NCBI GenBank assembly: GCA_964036155.1
Contig: OZ038423.1
Location: forward strand, 47,135,249 to 47,199,248
From: Diploscapter coronatus
Lineage: Eukaryota; Nematoda; Chromadorea; Rhabditida; Rhabditidae
Reading direction: 5' to 3'
Length of the DNA: 64,000 bases
Both the position numbers and the translations under genes were made by a program. Shown piece by piece: positions 11,670 through 25,000 of this stretch (positions within the stretch are counted from its first letter, which is position 1; each line of letters begins with the position of its first letter). The notes under the pieces are model-generated. The model was not told the origin of the DNA and ran no database searches. It saw nothing but the letters and a program-made list of their open reading frames with translations.

Positions 11670-14178
11670 TTATTTCTTTAGATCTTTATGGTCAGAACCA
11701 ACTACTTCCGAGATATTACTGTAGCCGCCTTTTCTGATCAATTCGGCCAATTCTCGTTTCACCTGAATTTTTAAAACTATAATCACTTCGATTTCCTAGC
11801 TCGTAAAGTAACAAACTTTTTAAAAACGTCATTTTTATCTACGTTCCAGAACATCTAATATTTTAACTTTATTTTTTAACAATAAATTAATTCGGCTCAA
11901 ATCTGGGATTCCAAATAAAATTGAGAAAAATCTTTACCTTCCCAACCACTGGGAACCCATCATAGACCAGGGCGGTATAGAGTTGGACTGCGGACGCACC
12001 AGCTCTGATCTTCGCGTAGGCGTCTTCCCCGTTAGCCACGCCCCCGCAACCGATTATTGGGACTTGGCCTTTCGTTAGCCTGGAAAATTTCTTCTTCATA
12101 GGATATTTAGAAAATTTCGGGAAAAAGGCATAAAACTCTATTGCAATTTGGAAGAAGCTGATAATTTTTGCGTTTAATTTAAAAAATTAAGGCATGTTGA
12201 AAAAAGTAAAGGGGAAAATATCATGAAATTTGTTCAATATTATTCAATTAGTCTAAAAACCGATTCTTCATAAGACGGAAGAAAGGATTACGGTAGCTCT
12301 TAATTCCATCTATCTCATATTCCATTGGGTAAAAGATCCCGCCTTCTTTATTACAATAGATATTTTTAGAAGAGGGAACTTACCTATACATTTTCCTGAT
12401 GCATTCCGTGCTCAGATCCTTTAGGGGTTGCCCGCTTAGACCTCCGACTTCATTTTTCAGGTCGCTCTTCAAACTTTCAGGTCGAGAAATCGTCGTGTTT
12501 GAAATGATCAAAGCATCGATACCGTACTTCTTATCCAGGGCCACCTAAAAACCAAAGAGATACGATTTTAGGTAAGTCGAAAAATGAAAAATGTTTAGAA
12601 TTAAAAAATACGAACCTGAGCAATGTCGCTAATTTCGGAATCGATCAAATCCGGCGCGATTTTCAGGACCAATTTTGGCGAAGGCGAAAGACCGTGTCTG
12701 TCCACGTCGTGTTTGATGTATTGCATTAGCTGAAAATGAAAAAGAATAAAAATTTAATTTAATTTAAAAAAAAAAAAAACTTGCAAATTCTCACGTTTTG
12801 CAGCTCCTTTTTGCTCTGCAATGACCGTAACCCAGGGGTGTTCGGCGAAGAAATATTGACGACCAAATAATCGCAGTACTTGGCGAAATAATTCACACCG
12901 ATTTCGTAGTCCAGTCTGAAAAATAAATGTTTAAAAATTTGGAAGTTAAAACGAAAATTTTCTAAAATGAATTAGTTAATCTCAAATACCTTTGTGGAAA
13001 GTCTAAATAAATGTTTCGAAATTTTGGAATACCAGAAACTATCATAAAAATTGATTTCGGATAGAGACGAGGAAAATTATTCTAAAATATCTTAAAATAA
13101 AAATTAACATTAAAACACCCACTTAGCATCCTCGGCCAGTTTATTTTTGCCCAGATTGACGCCGAAAATGGCCATATTTCTTCGATTCGAATTTTCCGCT
13201 TCTTTTCGTTTTTCCACCAATTTCTCCCAGGCTTCTTTGACTCGTTGTTGGACTTTTCCAACGCCGTCACTGTTGAATCCGTACCGATTTACAACGCCCT
13301 GAAAATTACTATAAATATTTTTGTGAAGAAAAAAGAATAGTATAAAAATAGTTTGATCACTTTCCGATAGTATCAAAAGTTGCAATAGACTTTTTAAAAA
13401 TAGATTTAAAACTAGAGAAATTTATCTTGTTTAAAAGCGATACATTAAATTTCGTAATCAGGAAAGACGACAATCTTTCTTTCTTAAAAGATAGAAAATA
13501 AAAATATCACCTCGTCTTCTAGCAGTCTGAAAACTCTCGGTCGCTGATTACCAGGCTGGGGCAGCGGAGTGACGGAACCGATTTCGACCATTCCAAATCC
13601 AGAACTCGTGGCCAATTGGTAAATCGCCTGGATTAAGATTTTTGCAAAATCTCAAATTTATTTCTTAAAATTAGTTCATTTTTCTCAATCAATCAACTTT
13701 TTAAAACTGCTAGGTTAGCAAATTTCGAGAAAAAGTATAATTAAAGAAAACTGAACCTCTCCATTTTTGTCGAACCCGGCCGCAAGTCCAATGGGATTTT
13801 CGACGGTTTTGCCCAGAACCTGAAATTAAAAAAAGATTTTTTTTTTAAATTTTGGCAAGAGTCCGGTCTCACCTCCGTTTTCAATTCGGGATATTCCTTG
13901 AGGTTGTACCCGAATTTCGGCATCAGACCCCACTTGGCCATTTTGACGGCGATTTTGTGCGATTGTTCTGGCTCGACGAATCGGTGTACAGCTGGCATTA
14001 GCTGAATAATTAGAGTAATTAAATACTTCATTGAGATAATTAAAAAGTTAATTACTCCTTTCCTGTAGAAGGTCTCGGACCCGGAAAAGTATTCGATGCC
14101 GGTATATGCCACTAGACCGCCACCAATACAGACTATGGAGGACTTGGTGATATATCCGGGCGGCAATTTCGAGTACAT
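11670..14178 (-). CDS. dhod-1: Dihydroorotate dehydrogenase (quinone), mitochondrial, class 2
   Basis: This enzyme oxidises dihydroorotate to orotate at the mitochondrial inner membrane and passes electrons to ubiquinone, the fourth step of pyrimidine synthesis. Ten minus-strand exons give about 413 residues. The N-terminus has one membrane segment (residues about 14-32), typical of class 2 enzymes. Family blocks follow in order: [43 protein letters not shown], the catalytic loop [13 protein letters not shown] (Ser base near residue 225), [51 protein letters not shown]. The start is the ATG at 14178, four bases after an ATTTTCAG acceptor; an upstream in-frame ATG at 14279 would read through that acceptor. 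The stop is 11672-11670. It is divergent from the spastin gene, 369 bp between starts. Confidence 0.96.
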
Positions 14179-14547
14179 TTTCTGAAAATTTAGAAAAAAG
14201 ATCGAAAAAATAAAAATGAGCGAAAATAAATCAAACTCGCATTCATATGCAAGTGGGTTGGATTGGAGCGCGCTTGTCACTTTTCATTTCTTCTCCTCTA
14301 TTTCCTTTCTCGTTTTCGCGTGATTTCACAATTTTCTCCCTTCAAAAACTTATTTCGTAATTAATTACTTAATTAGTTAGTATAACTAATTGCTAATTAC
14401 CTTAAAATATCATTCAGAAAACTGGATTATCTCGAATTTTCTCTAATTTCCATGTGTTGAGTTTTATTGATTTCCTCGAGGCAGGTTGCATTTTTAAGTT
14501 GATTACCCTAATTATCTTACTTAATTACCACAATTAAGGTAATTATC
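14179..14547. promoter_or_regulatory. Divergent promoter region of dhod-1 and spas-1
   Basis: The starts of the two genes face away from each other here. Between 14355 and 14545 the sequence carries a dense set of TAATTA and TTAATTACC words, which are possible homeodomain sites or a local expansion of a word seen in many introns of this window. Confidence 0.4.
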
Positions 14548-17500
14548 ATGCTGCAATCGGGGAAGACGCGTATGTTGCGTCGGGAGGACGCGACCGCGCC
14601 AGCGCACTTCTTCACGATCTTCCACGAGAATTTCCGGCAGGGCTACGACTGCATCAAGAAGGCCGTCGACTTGGAGGAACAGTGCAAAAATGGTAAAATA
14701 ATATTTTTATTTTTAGTATTTAAAAAATTCTTTTTATTCTATCTTTTTCAATTTAACTTTCTTTCAGGAATCCCGGGCGATAAAACCAAGCAGAAAGTGA
14801 GGGCCGCCGAGCTGTATAAAGAGGGTCGGGAGTATTTTAAGGAGGTAGAGAGGCTTTATAAAATGTTCCCAATCCCATTTTTCAGTGCTACCGCATCAAC
14901 TATATGGACATACCGGACGAAAAGAGGAACGAGTTCAAGCAGATGAAGGACCGAATAAACAATTACGACGACAGCGCAAAGGAACGGATTATCGCTATTT
15001 GTAGGATTTTAAAATTTTATATTTTTCTTTAAAACTTTTGATTAGAAAAATTAGAAGTTTGCAAGAAAAGCTTGTTTTTGAAAAATTCACCAGACTTTAA
15101 GATGAAATAATACTAATAAAAAGTTGAATTTTCTAAGAGATCGTGTTTTATCCTCGGAAACCACCAATTTTGAGAATAAAATACGTTTTTGTAGAAAAGC
15201 TATTTAAACAATTTCAAGTGTGATCATTTTTCAATTTTTAGGCGATGAGCTCTCTCCAGATCGTCCGAAACCCCTGTACTCAGAGCCGGCCTCTTCAAAA
15301 TACCTCCCTTCAGCCAGAACTTCGGCCAGAGCTAGCAGTAGCAATGGGTCGATTCCGGTACATTTTTATTTTTTAAAAATAATTTGAAAATCTTGAAATA
15401 TCTAAATTGAAAAAAACGATAAACTATTTCCAGTCTTCAAGTTATTGCTGAATTTTTAAAATTTATGATATTTCAGAATTTTCAAGGAAAATGCTTTATT
15501 TTCGATTTTTGTAGTGCTTTGCTTTTCCCTTTAGTTCTAGTACTATTTTCTCTAGTTTTAACCGGGTGGTGTATTGTACTTTTCCTTCTCTCTCAGAAAT
15601 CCCCTGCCTGCGGACGCGATCATTCCCGCACTCAGACGTCCACTTCAGCCACCTCGACGTCATTCGAAAGGAAGCGCAAACCTCTGGAGGACTCACAAAA
15701 ACCCTCAAATCGACTCGACGGCTATATTGAATCTAAACACCGTTCCATTTCAGAATATTCCACTTCGAAACCAAAATCTGAGGTTAAATTTTGTGACATC
15801 ATATTAGATTACTGTAGAAAGACATGAAAAATTCATATTTAAGAAAATTGCAAAGAAGACAATCTCCCAACTTCCTAGACTTTTACTCTTGGGTTTACAG
15901 TAATTCTAATTCTGTGTGTATGCACGCTTTTATCTCGTTAAAAATTTGCATGAATATTTGTTTAAATAAAAAAAAAACAACAACAGAACAAAATTGCAGG
16001 CATCCCGAGGAGTGAATCGGAAGGATCTGCTGAGGGGCGTGGATTCGAAATTCGGGGAGCGGCTGTTGGACGAGATTCTCGACAACACGGGCGTCAGACT
16101 GGTCGACGTGAGTGGCTGCGACACCGCCAAGAGGGCGCTCGAAGAGGTGGCAACTTGAACATTTTAAAAATTAGCAAGATAATAACATTTGGAAAAATAT
16201 TGAAAGTTAGGATATTCTAAATTTGTCAAAAGCTAAAAAATGATTTGGTTTAATTTTTAAAGATATAAAGATGAGTGAATATTTAAAAGATCACAAAAAT
16301 TCTAATTATACTAATTAATTTTCAGGCCGTTATTCTACCCGCACTAAACCCTTCTCTATTCCAAGGACTGCGTCAGCCTGTCAAGGGAATTTTGCTCTTC
16401 GGACCGCCAGGGAACGGAAAGACGATGCTGGTAAAAATAAACATTTTCTTCTGAAGATATTCTATTTAAAAAAAAGCAATTTTCAGGCAAAAGCCGTCGC
16501 CCACGAGTCCGAACAAGTGTTCCTGAACATTTCGGCCTCAAGTCTCACCTCGAAATGGGTCGGCGAGTCTGAAAAGACCATCAGGTGAAATTTTAAGTTT
16601 CTATTTTTACCTCAAAAACTTGATTATGGTATTATTTTTATAGCTGGAAGCTTGGAAGTTGAATTTGAAATTAGATTTTAAGTTTGAGGCTAAATTTATT
16701 TTATTTCAATCCTAATTCCGAATTTCAGGGCCCTGTTCCAGGTCGCGAAGAACGCACAGCCCTCGATCATTTTCATCGACGAAATTGATTCATTACTGAC
16801 TGCGAGAAAGGACAACGAGACTGAGGTGAAAAGGCTAAAACTTGAAAAGAGATATTAAAAATTTCTTGAAGAGACAACTATTCTCTGAAAAGTAATCGAG
16901 AAAATTAAGTAAACGATCAAAAATTAAAGAAAACATCGAAAAGCTTGGAAAGGGATCAGTCACCTGAAGAAACGATTTTCTAAAAAATAGATCAAATTTG
17001 CAGGTGTCGCGCCGAATGAAGACGGAGTTCATGGTGCAACTGGACGGGGCGTCGTCTTCGACCGAGGACAGGATTCTCATCATCGGCGCCACAAACCGAC
17101 CCTACGAATTAGACGATGCCATTCTCAGGTTCAGTCCTTGATTGGGGCACAATTTTTGCTAAAAATCGAAACTTTTGAAACATTACAGAATTTTCCTTAA
17201 TAAAAAAGTTAAAAATGAATTTTTTTATAGAAAATTTTGTTTAAGAAATTATTTTTGAAATAAACAAATTTTTCAGACGCTTCCCAAAGAGGATCCTGAT
17301 CGATCTGCCGGACGAGCGGGCGCGTGCAGAGTTGCTGCACAAGACGCTCGCCAAACACAAAATGCTCGACGGGCTCACCGATTATGATATTCGGTCAGTT
17401 TTTTTCTTTAACTTTTGGATTTTATTAGAATTTTTCATAGGTCACCTCTGTAAAATTCCTAAAATGAATTGAAATTTTCATTACTATTGTCATTTTTATC

Positions 17501-17936
17501 GACTTCTCATAACTCAAACCCTTGCCTTTTTTACATTTACAAAATACTTTCTTCTATTTGAAATTAGAAGCTATTTTTTAATTACCTTTTAAATTTATTG
17601 CTAGTTTTTTTTCTTTTTCATTTGTAAAATTTCAGCTGGATCGCGCGCAGTACGGACTTCTATTCGAATGCGGATCTGGTCGCGTTGTGCAAGGAGGCCG
17701 CGATGGTGCCGATTCGAGACATGGACCGAAACAAGATCGCCAAGACCGATGGACGGAAGATTCGCAATCTCAGGGTGAGGGATTCAAAATTATATGGGGA
17801 TTTCATATATCCATTTATTTCTTTCAATTTTAAGGTATCCGATTTCAAAGAGGCACTCAGTTCGGTGAAACCCAGCTGCAATCCCAAGTTGATGGAGGAG
17901 TTGATCAGTTTTGCCGATCGGGCCGGCCAGAAATAG
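14548..17936 (+). CDS. spas-1: Spastin-type microtubule-severing AAA ATPase
   Basis: Spastin hexamers sever microtubules by pulling tubulin tails through a central pore. About 13 exons give roughly 522 residues. An N-terminal MIT-like three-helix region (residues about 20-110, [20 protein letters not shown]) is followed by a Ser-rich linker and the AAA domain: Walker A GPPGNGKT near 288, pore loop 1 [12 protein letters not shown], Walker [13 protein letters not shown] near 343, sensor 1 ATNRP, and arginine-finger region [11 protein letters not shown]. The C-terminal VSDFKEAL helix is complete. The MIT-like region and AAA signature fit spastin better than katanin or fidgetin. There is no hydrophobic hairpin before the MIT-like region, so this is a soluble form like the worm protein. 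The first ATG after the divergent promoter is used as start. Confidence 0.93.
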
Positions 17937-18463
17937 TCGCGGGAGAAATCGAAGGTAAAACAGGCGAAGCTAGAATATTCATTTTGAAGCGGCATTGCCA
18001 TATACTAATTTCATTCACCATGATGATTACATTAGACCATCAGAGTACTTTCCTCCCAAAAATCCATTCTTTCTTTCTTACTTTTCTCGCTTTTTGTGAA
18101 ATGTATTAGTTTTTGGGGAAAAGTGTTTGAAATTATTACTTTCAGAGAGTCCGAAATTATCATTTTGTACAGACCTAGGGAGGAATTGAGTTAGAACTTT
18201 TCTTTATCCTAATTTTTAAGTCGGACCCAATTTCTTCCTAGGTCTAATTTGGTAGTATCTGAATAGCCTAATTTATTATTTGATTATCTGTATCCACTTT
18301 TGAGCTCGTGAAAGTCGAAATTATGATAGGCTAAGGCCTATTTTTGATTCAACACAAACATTAACTTGGCGTTGTGTTTACGGGTGAGTTTTTGGCGTTA
18401 TTTCATTTGATTCATTCGAGTTCCAGATTTCATTTCAATTCTTATAAAAATTTATCTTGACCT

Positions 18464-18648
18464 AAAATAGAAGCCCATGGTCTTATATTTTTAATACGAG
18501 CTTCTATTTTATGGCTCCTAGAAAAAGACACCGGGACACCAGTTAGAAAAAGACACCACTTTTTCTAAGAAATAGTATAAGGGAAAGAAAAAAAGATAGG
18601 CAAAAGTGATGTCTTTTTCTATTAGCCTATTTTATTGGCTTCTATTTT
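18464..18648. repeat. Fold-back (MITE-like) element with AAAATAGAAGCC ends
   Basis: A perfect 12-bp terminal inverted repeat, AAAATAGAAGCC at 18464-18475 and GGCTTCTATTTT at 18637-18648, bounds 185 bp. Inside there is a second inward copy of the end (18500-18510), two direct copies of TAGAAAAAGACACC (18519-18532 and 18544-18557) and an inverted near-copy at 18606-18623. A GAAATAGTA word lies near 18571. The left end recurs at 35108-35135. No obvious target duplication or coding capacity was seen. Confidence 0.75.
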
Positions 18649-18920
18649 GTATTACAATATCTTTCTTTAATTTCTTCTGCACTGAAAGGTCACTATCATG
18701 ATTTAATTGTTAAATATACAAAGCCTTTTTCCTAGAATAAATGTTTCTGAAAAATGTATACTTCAAGACTCCCCAAACCTAATTTACATTTAGAATATTA
18801 TGAATGGTCAAGCGCTAGAAATGGCTTCTATTGTATGTTCCAGGCGGTTTCCTCTTCCCATGTTAAGCATGGGATGAGGTGTATTGTATGTTTTCTCTAA
18901 TTCGAAATTTCCCAGGGTAC

Positions 18921-18934
18921 GTCTCCATAGTAAC
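18921..18934 (+). promoter_or_regulatory. X-box (RFX/DAF-19 site)
   Basis: GTCTCCATAGTAAC matches the nematode X-box consensus RYYNYYATRRNRAC at all 14 positions. X-boxes bind the RFX factor DAF-19 and drive ciliary genes in sensory neurons. It lies 362 bp before the ATG of the SPATA7-like gene and about 355 bp before its likely trans-splice acceptor, somewhat farther than is usual in C. elegans. No other gene start is nearby. Confidence 0.65.
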
Positions 18935-19295
18935 CCGACTGGGGGGCTTCTCAAACCACTTTACATGGCTAAATATGGAACAGGCGAAGGAGAAATTAAC
19001 GCCGTCGAAGAAACATACTAATCCCTTTCGCCTTTATATTTTTATGATCGTATAGTGCAGTGATATCGATTCCGAGTTTTAATTTCTGCGCGAAAAAAGT
19101 TGGTCCTCGTCACGTTAAAAATATCGAATTTTTCATGAAAAATTAAATATTTATATATAAAAAAAAGATCCCATTCTCTTGCATATAAAAGCTGATCTTC
19201 ATGGAACTTCTATTATCTTCTTCATTTTTAATATTTTGTTTCGTGGTGTATTGGCGAAATCCTTGATCTTCGAATTTTTGCAAAAATTCAGGCGC

Positions 19296-20820
19296 ATGGT
19301 ATTGCGGAAGTCCAACTCGCAATGGAGCGTTTCACCAGAGACCATCATGTCGCATCACTACAAATTGACCAAGGGCATGAGGTCGCGGATAGACATGGGA
19401 CCGCCGTTCTCTATGTACAACAGTCCAAAGAGTGAGTATGGTCGAATAATCCAATGGCATAGCTTCTGGATTAAGAACTTTGGCGAAAATTCTCATTAAT
19501 ATTTTAAAACGAATGTTTTTCGTAAAAAAATGTATAAATTTAAACTTGGATTGATTCTATTAGTGTAGAAATAAAGATTCAGCATAAGGTTATCTTTTTA
19601 GAAATCTAACACTTTAGGCATTCACTACATTCCAAGACGGGTAGCTTCAGCGGACGCTGCTAGAAGAGTAAATTAAAAATGATCGTTTTTTTTCAAATAT
19701 TACAAGTTTCAGCCCTTATCTCGGCCCCACAGAGAGTTAGCCGATTTTATCGAAAGGACTAACCCCGTTGATCTAAAACTTCCTTTGAGTTTTAGGAATA
19801 GTTTGGTAAGTTATAAAATTTGACTTAAACCAATAAATAGTTTCAGTACGATTTCGTCAAGCCTAAGCTATTGAACGATCGGAATTATCAACCCCCGGTG
19901 CATAGAAAGGTCAGAATTTTTAAGAGATCAACAAATTCTGAAAAGATCAAATCTAGACTCAGAAGCCTCCCTTACCCCCTGGGACAAATCAAAACCTACC
20001 TAAGAAGAAGCCTTCTGTGCCAAGACGAAAGACTAACGAAGAAATTCTTTTCAAAGACGCTGTTTATACGAATTTGATTGAACGAGGAGTTTATTCTGAC
20101 AAGTAAGATTAAAAAGAAATCAAAAATTTAAGTGGGGAGATCAAACATTCTCAGATTCATCATCGAAATCACACAGATCGAAATGGAAAATTGGATTGGA
20201 AGGCTGCCTTGGGTAAGCATTTTCACAAATATTTCATTTCACCCCTGCTTTACTAAATTTTTAGGTTAATCTTGAGAAATTAGCGGATGAGATTTATAAC
20301 GAATTGGGGGTTGCAATGGAAAGTCAGAATAAGCGGTAGGTTTAATGTTCAAAAACTTCGAAAGATAAATCAAAATCTATCCTTCTTGAAATATAAAATT
20401 TATAGATCTGATTTATTTGAATATCTAAAAAAAATGGAATATTCGGAAATCTCGCAACTTTACAAAATAGTCTATAGGGATAGGGAAATATAGGAGAAAG
20501 GCTCTCTCACTTTTGCATACTATTTCAAAAGTGGGGAGGTTGCGAGATTTCCGAGTTACCGAAAAATGCCCATCAAACAATTCTTTAGGTCCGACCTGTC
20601 TACTTACCTAAAAACTTCCCTTACCTTGGATAAAGAAGATCTCGAAGAAACCCAGAAAGACAGGAGATCTTCACTTCAAGAAAAACGCTCCTCAGGTCAA
20701 AGCTCAGTTCGATCTACCGGATCATCAACCCCGACGTCGTCGTCGTCGACTTCCGAATCCTCGACGACGACGTCAAGTTATAGTAAGAAAAGTAGTGATC
20801 TAAGTTCTTTGCAGTTCTAG
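19296..20820 (+). CDS. SPATA7-like protein, 280 aa, probable ciliary transition-zone component
   Basis: Eight exons (19296-19431, 19618-19667, 19713-19805, 19847-19909, 19963-20102, 20155-20212, 20265-20335, 20589-20820) join in frame. The start follows an ATTCAG acceptor by four bases. Two regions recall vertebrate SPATA7, a retinal transition-zone protein: an N-terminal block (ETIMSHHYKLTKGMRSRIDM) like its MxxHYxxxLxxKxxxD segment, and a later block (EEILFKDAVYTNLIERGVYS, then DKFIIEITQIEMENWI, KLADEIYNELGV) like its EEELxYxxFIxDVTxxILxxGLxSNR region followed by a short helix. The C-terminus is Ser/Thr-rich low complexity. The family call is by eye and moderate. The X-box upstream independently supports a ciliary role. 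Intron 7 holds a fold-back element. Confidence 0.6.
20443..20554. repeat. Fold-back element in the last intron of the SPATA7-like gene
   Basis: A perfect 16-bp inverted pair TCGGAAATCTCGCAAC / GTTGCGAGATTTCCGA (20443-20458 and 20539-20554) bounds 112 bp. The interior has AAAATAGTC on the left and TACTATTTC on the right, the same GAAATAGTA-type core seen in the 28240 element. Confidence 0.75.
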
Positions 20821-22089
20821 ATATCTCTAGGGTCATGGTAAGTCTTTCTAAATTGTCTTTCAAAGTTAAGCATCATTTGAATTTGGTTAATATTAATATA
20901 TCAAGCGATTCACTGTGATAATGTTACATATGAAATCTGCTTTATGTTTGAGAATAAATATTTTACTAGCATATTTTTGGGGTTTAGGTGCCATTTTGGT
21001 ATTTAAATAAAGTACTTTGAACCATATACCTCGATCTAATATCTAAAGATCAACACGTCATAGGTCTTTAAAGATTGTGAGATAATGCAGAGAAAGTGAG
21101 AGAGTATTCCCTTTTAAAGAGGGAAAAAGAAAGATAGAAATCAATCTTATCACCTCTTCTATATTTGGTATCATAAACAATTCGCTTAATGTCTGATTTA
21201 TCAGAGATCAGGTTTTTACATTGTACATGAAGAGAGAAAAAGAAAGTGACGTTTCAGTAAACAACCCCTGAAACGTGCTTCAGAAGAAGGTACAAAGTAC
21301 GCTACTCGAAGAAATAGTATGAAGACCTAGGATACAGAGAGGAAGAAAAATAGACTATAAAAGGGCTCGAAGTTTGTCGTGTTGTCTGGATTTTAAATTT
21401 CACTAATTCTATTAAAGTACAAAATGACTACAACGTATTGTTACCCCTCTTGCTAAAATCGTTCTTTTTACCACTCCAAAGAACCATCAAATGTTCCCCG
21501 TTTTCTGCAGAATCTGATAAAAATCTTGATCTGAGAATTTTGAAGTATGAATTGTGAAATGGTAAACTTCGGTTATTCTTTGGCAAATGTTGTCAAAATG
21601 GGTCTTTAAATGTTCTTCGGTGCCAGAATGTGGAACGTTATACCCACAAGGTTAGGCTCCGCCCACCTCACATTTTGTGCATCATTCTGATCCAATATTA
21701 TTGGGCGTTCTCTAAATTTGGGAAACGCTAATTAGAGAATAATAAATACGAAATAGTATTTTGAATCTAAGAGAGTGAAAAGAGAATGAAGAAAAGATAA
21801 GAAAGATTGATTAGAGAAGCAAAGAAATTTCTAGAGACGAAAAAAATCGAGGCCGTATATAAGTAGCCGTGATCACATAGATACGGATCGGATCTATGAT
21901 ATTTTGACTTTTTTCCTTTATTCCATACTCAAACTTTTGAAATTCCATCATCAAAACCTAGAAATTCTATAGTTCATCCTTTAAAATTTGATGATTTCGA
22001 CCGCCAATCCTTTAATTTGCAAAACCCTTACTTTTTAAAACTTTTGCAAAAATTCAGAATCAGCTTTCCTGTCCCTAGACTATTTGACT
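20821..22089. other. Intergenic region, no gene seen
   Basis: Spacer between two plus-strand genes, so it holds the 3' end of the SPATA7-like gene (an AATAAA lies near 20952) and the promoter of icl-1. It contains purine-rich runs at about 21070-21140, GAAATAGTA words near 21310 and 21750, and a GCTCCGCCCAC word near 21658 that recurs elsewhere. No coding exon was found. Confidence 0.45.
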
Positions 22090-25000
22090 ATGGCGCAGCA
22101 CGCCGCGAAGAATTGGTATCAAGTCGTCAAAACCGCCCCCAAAGGAAGATTCAAAGGCATCAAAAGGGACTATGAGGTCAAAATTTTTTAAATTGAAACT
22201 TCGGATTTTGAATTTAAATTAAATTTTAGGTCGAAGACGTCTTGAAACTTCGTGGTTCCATTGATATCGAGTATACTCTGGCGATTAGGGGAGCTAACAA
22301 GGTTGGGTTATTTGAATTTTACAATCGAAAAATGAATTTTAATCAGGAACGATTTTTCCATCTTATCCAGAGGTATTTTGCAGCATAACTAGAAAATTTT
22401 CGCGTATTGATAGATTTACGAAATTCAAATTGCCATTACCTACTCGAAATTCTGTTTTGATATTGAATATCTTGAAACCCAGATTAAAAATTTTGGAAAT
22501 TGAAAAATGTGCGTTAAGTATTGACTGATTAATCTTGACATTAAGTATTTTGAAACATACTCAAAATTAAAATCAAGTTTTTAGCTCTGGCAACTGCTCC
22601 ACACAGAGTCCTTCGTGCCGGCTCTGGGCGCTCAGACGGGAAACCAGGCGGTTCAGATGGTGCGAGCAGGGTTGAAAGCGATCTACCTGTCAGGTGCGAA
22701 CTTTTATGGTCATTTATTTAGTTCTAATTTGAAATGGTTCCAAATGAATCTCGTTTTCATCCTGACAATATTATATAACAGTTTCTTCATACGTACTCTG
22801 TAAATTTTGAAACATGTGATTTTTTCACCATCTTTTTGGAATCTAAATAGAAAATTTGCTTTATTTTATATCATTATGAGTGCTCATGCAATGTAACAGT
22901 ATTTAATGATAATTTTCTAGTTCTTTAGTCTAACTCTTTTGAAACGTATGCATAATCTTGATTTAGGATCATTTCAAATATCCTAGGCTGGCAGGTAGCG
23001 GCCGACGCTAATACCGCGTCCGATATGTACCCCGATCAATCGCTGTATCCGGCTAATTCCGGCCCGGAACTCTGCAGAAGGATCAACAAGTCCTTGAGAA
23101 GGGCGGATCAGGTAATTAAATATGTAGTTACTCTAATTATCCTTATTAGATTGACGCTGTCGAAGCTGAAGACTATCAAGCACAACGCGATTGGTACGCC
23201 CCGATAGTAGCAGATGCAGAGGCAGGATTTGGCGGGGCCTTGAATTGTTTCGAGTTGATGAAGGTACTTCGTTCAAATGCATGAGCCTCAAAAGTTTCCA
23301 TAGAAAAAATTACACAGATATTGTGATCAATAGGCGACTATTTCGATTGAAATTTCATAATAGATTGCTATGCTTGAAAAAACTCGTTCAAAACTATATA
23401 TTTTTTTAAACTTTATTCATCAATCCGTTCCATGTGCGGTCCGAAATTATCTTTATTTTGATCGTTCTACACTTTGTATTCGTATGATTGTTTACCCTTA
23501 TCTTGCAAAACGGACTTTGTATGATAGTCCCGTTGTCTATTGCAGTGGGGGCGAATTGATAGCGAGAACTAGCCTCTTTCTTCTTGCTTCCTTTCCTTAT
23601 TAGTAGTTTTGGAAGGCGATAGAATAAAAACAAGTCCTCCAATTCGAAAACAACCGAAACAATAATGACCTTGAAAACATGTCAAGATTTCGATGAAATC
23701 TATAAAAACAAAGAAAACCTATTTCAGGCCTACATCGAAGGCGGTGCGGCTGGCGTTCACTATGAGGATCAGCTTGGCTCGGAGAAGAAATGCGGCCATA
23801 TGGGCGGAAAAGTTGGAAAACTTGAATTCCGCCGTAAAAAGTGAATTTCCAGGTCCTGATCCCGACCGCTCAGCATATCCGTCATCTGAATGCGGCTAGA
23901 TTAGCCGCGGACGTTTGTAATACGCCCACAATTATCGTTGCGAGAACTGACGCTGAATCTTCGAGACTTCTTACGAGGTAAAAAGCCACTCATGCTTCAG
24001 GCGTCGTGTCGCACTTACATAGCAATTGGGGAGTAATTCATGAGAACTTTTATAAATTTAAAATGAATGCATTAAATGTTTCTTTTATCTTTGAGAAAAT
24101 CTAACTTAAAACAGCTACCTAAATTATAAGTCTATGAGTAATTTCAGCGATGTCGACGAGCGTGATCACCCCTTCATCGATAGGGCGGCTGGACGTACCA
24201 TTGAAGGCTTCTACAGGTAAACTATTTCGTCGTTGCATCATCTTATTATAGTCGTATTGAAACAGTTTAAGTCATGATAGTTCAAGCCGTATTTCGAAAT
24301 CTATCAATTTAGACTGAAAGAATCCATGGCCCTCCAGAACTGCGTCGCTCGCGCTATCGAATATGCTCCTTACTGTGACCTGATTTGGATGGAGACTTCG
24401 CACCCTACAATCTCTGACGCTAGGGAGTTTGCTGAGGGTGTTAGAAAAGTATTGCATATCCTTTAAAAACGATTCCATAAAAACGCCAATTTTAGGTCTA
24501 TCCCGACAAGCTTTTCGCCTACAATTGCTCCCCGTCTTTCAACTGGAAGCAGCATCTTAGCCCCACTCAGATGGAGAAGTTCCAGAAGGTTCCAGAATTT
24601 TGTTTCCAAACTTTTCATCTCTAAACATTTTGCTCTCAAATTTAATATCTAATTTTCAGGAGCTCGGTGCAATGGGCTTCAAGTACCAGTTCATCACTCT
24701 AGCAGGATTCCACGCCAACAGTTTCTCGATGTTCGACTTGGCGAGAAATTATAAACAAACTGGAATGCTCGCCTATTCCGAGCTACAGCAGAGGGAGTTT
24801 TCTTCAGAGAAGTACGATTAAATTTTTTATTATCTCAAAAATCTATGCAAAAATAATCTCAAGTTTCGATGTAAGACATGCACTTGCTAGACGCATAAAA
24901 AGTCTGAAAGTTAACCCAAAATATGCAGTTTATTAAAAGAAAGCGAAGGAAACAATGTTATAACTTTTAGATCATCAATAAGAACTTCCTATAAATTGGA

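Noticed and set aside
23370..23642. Open frames on both strands in a long icl-1 intron
   Set aside because: They fall wholly inside an intron defined by conserved flanking exons and show no similarity.
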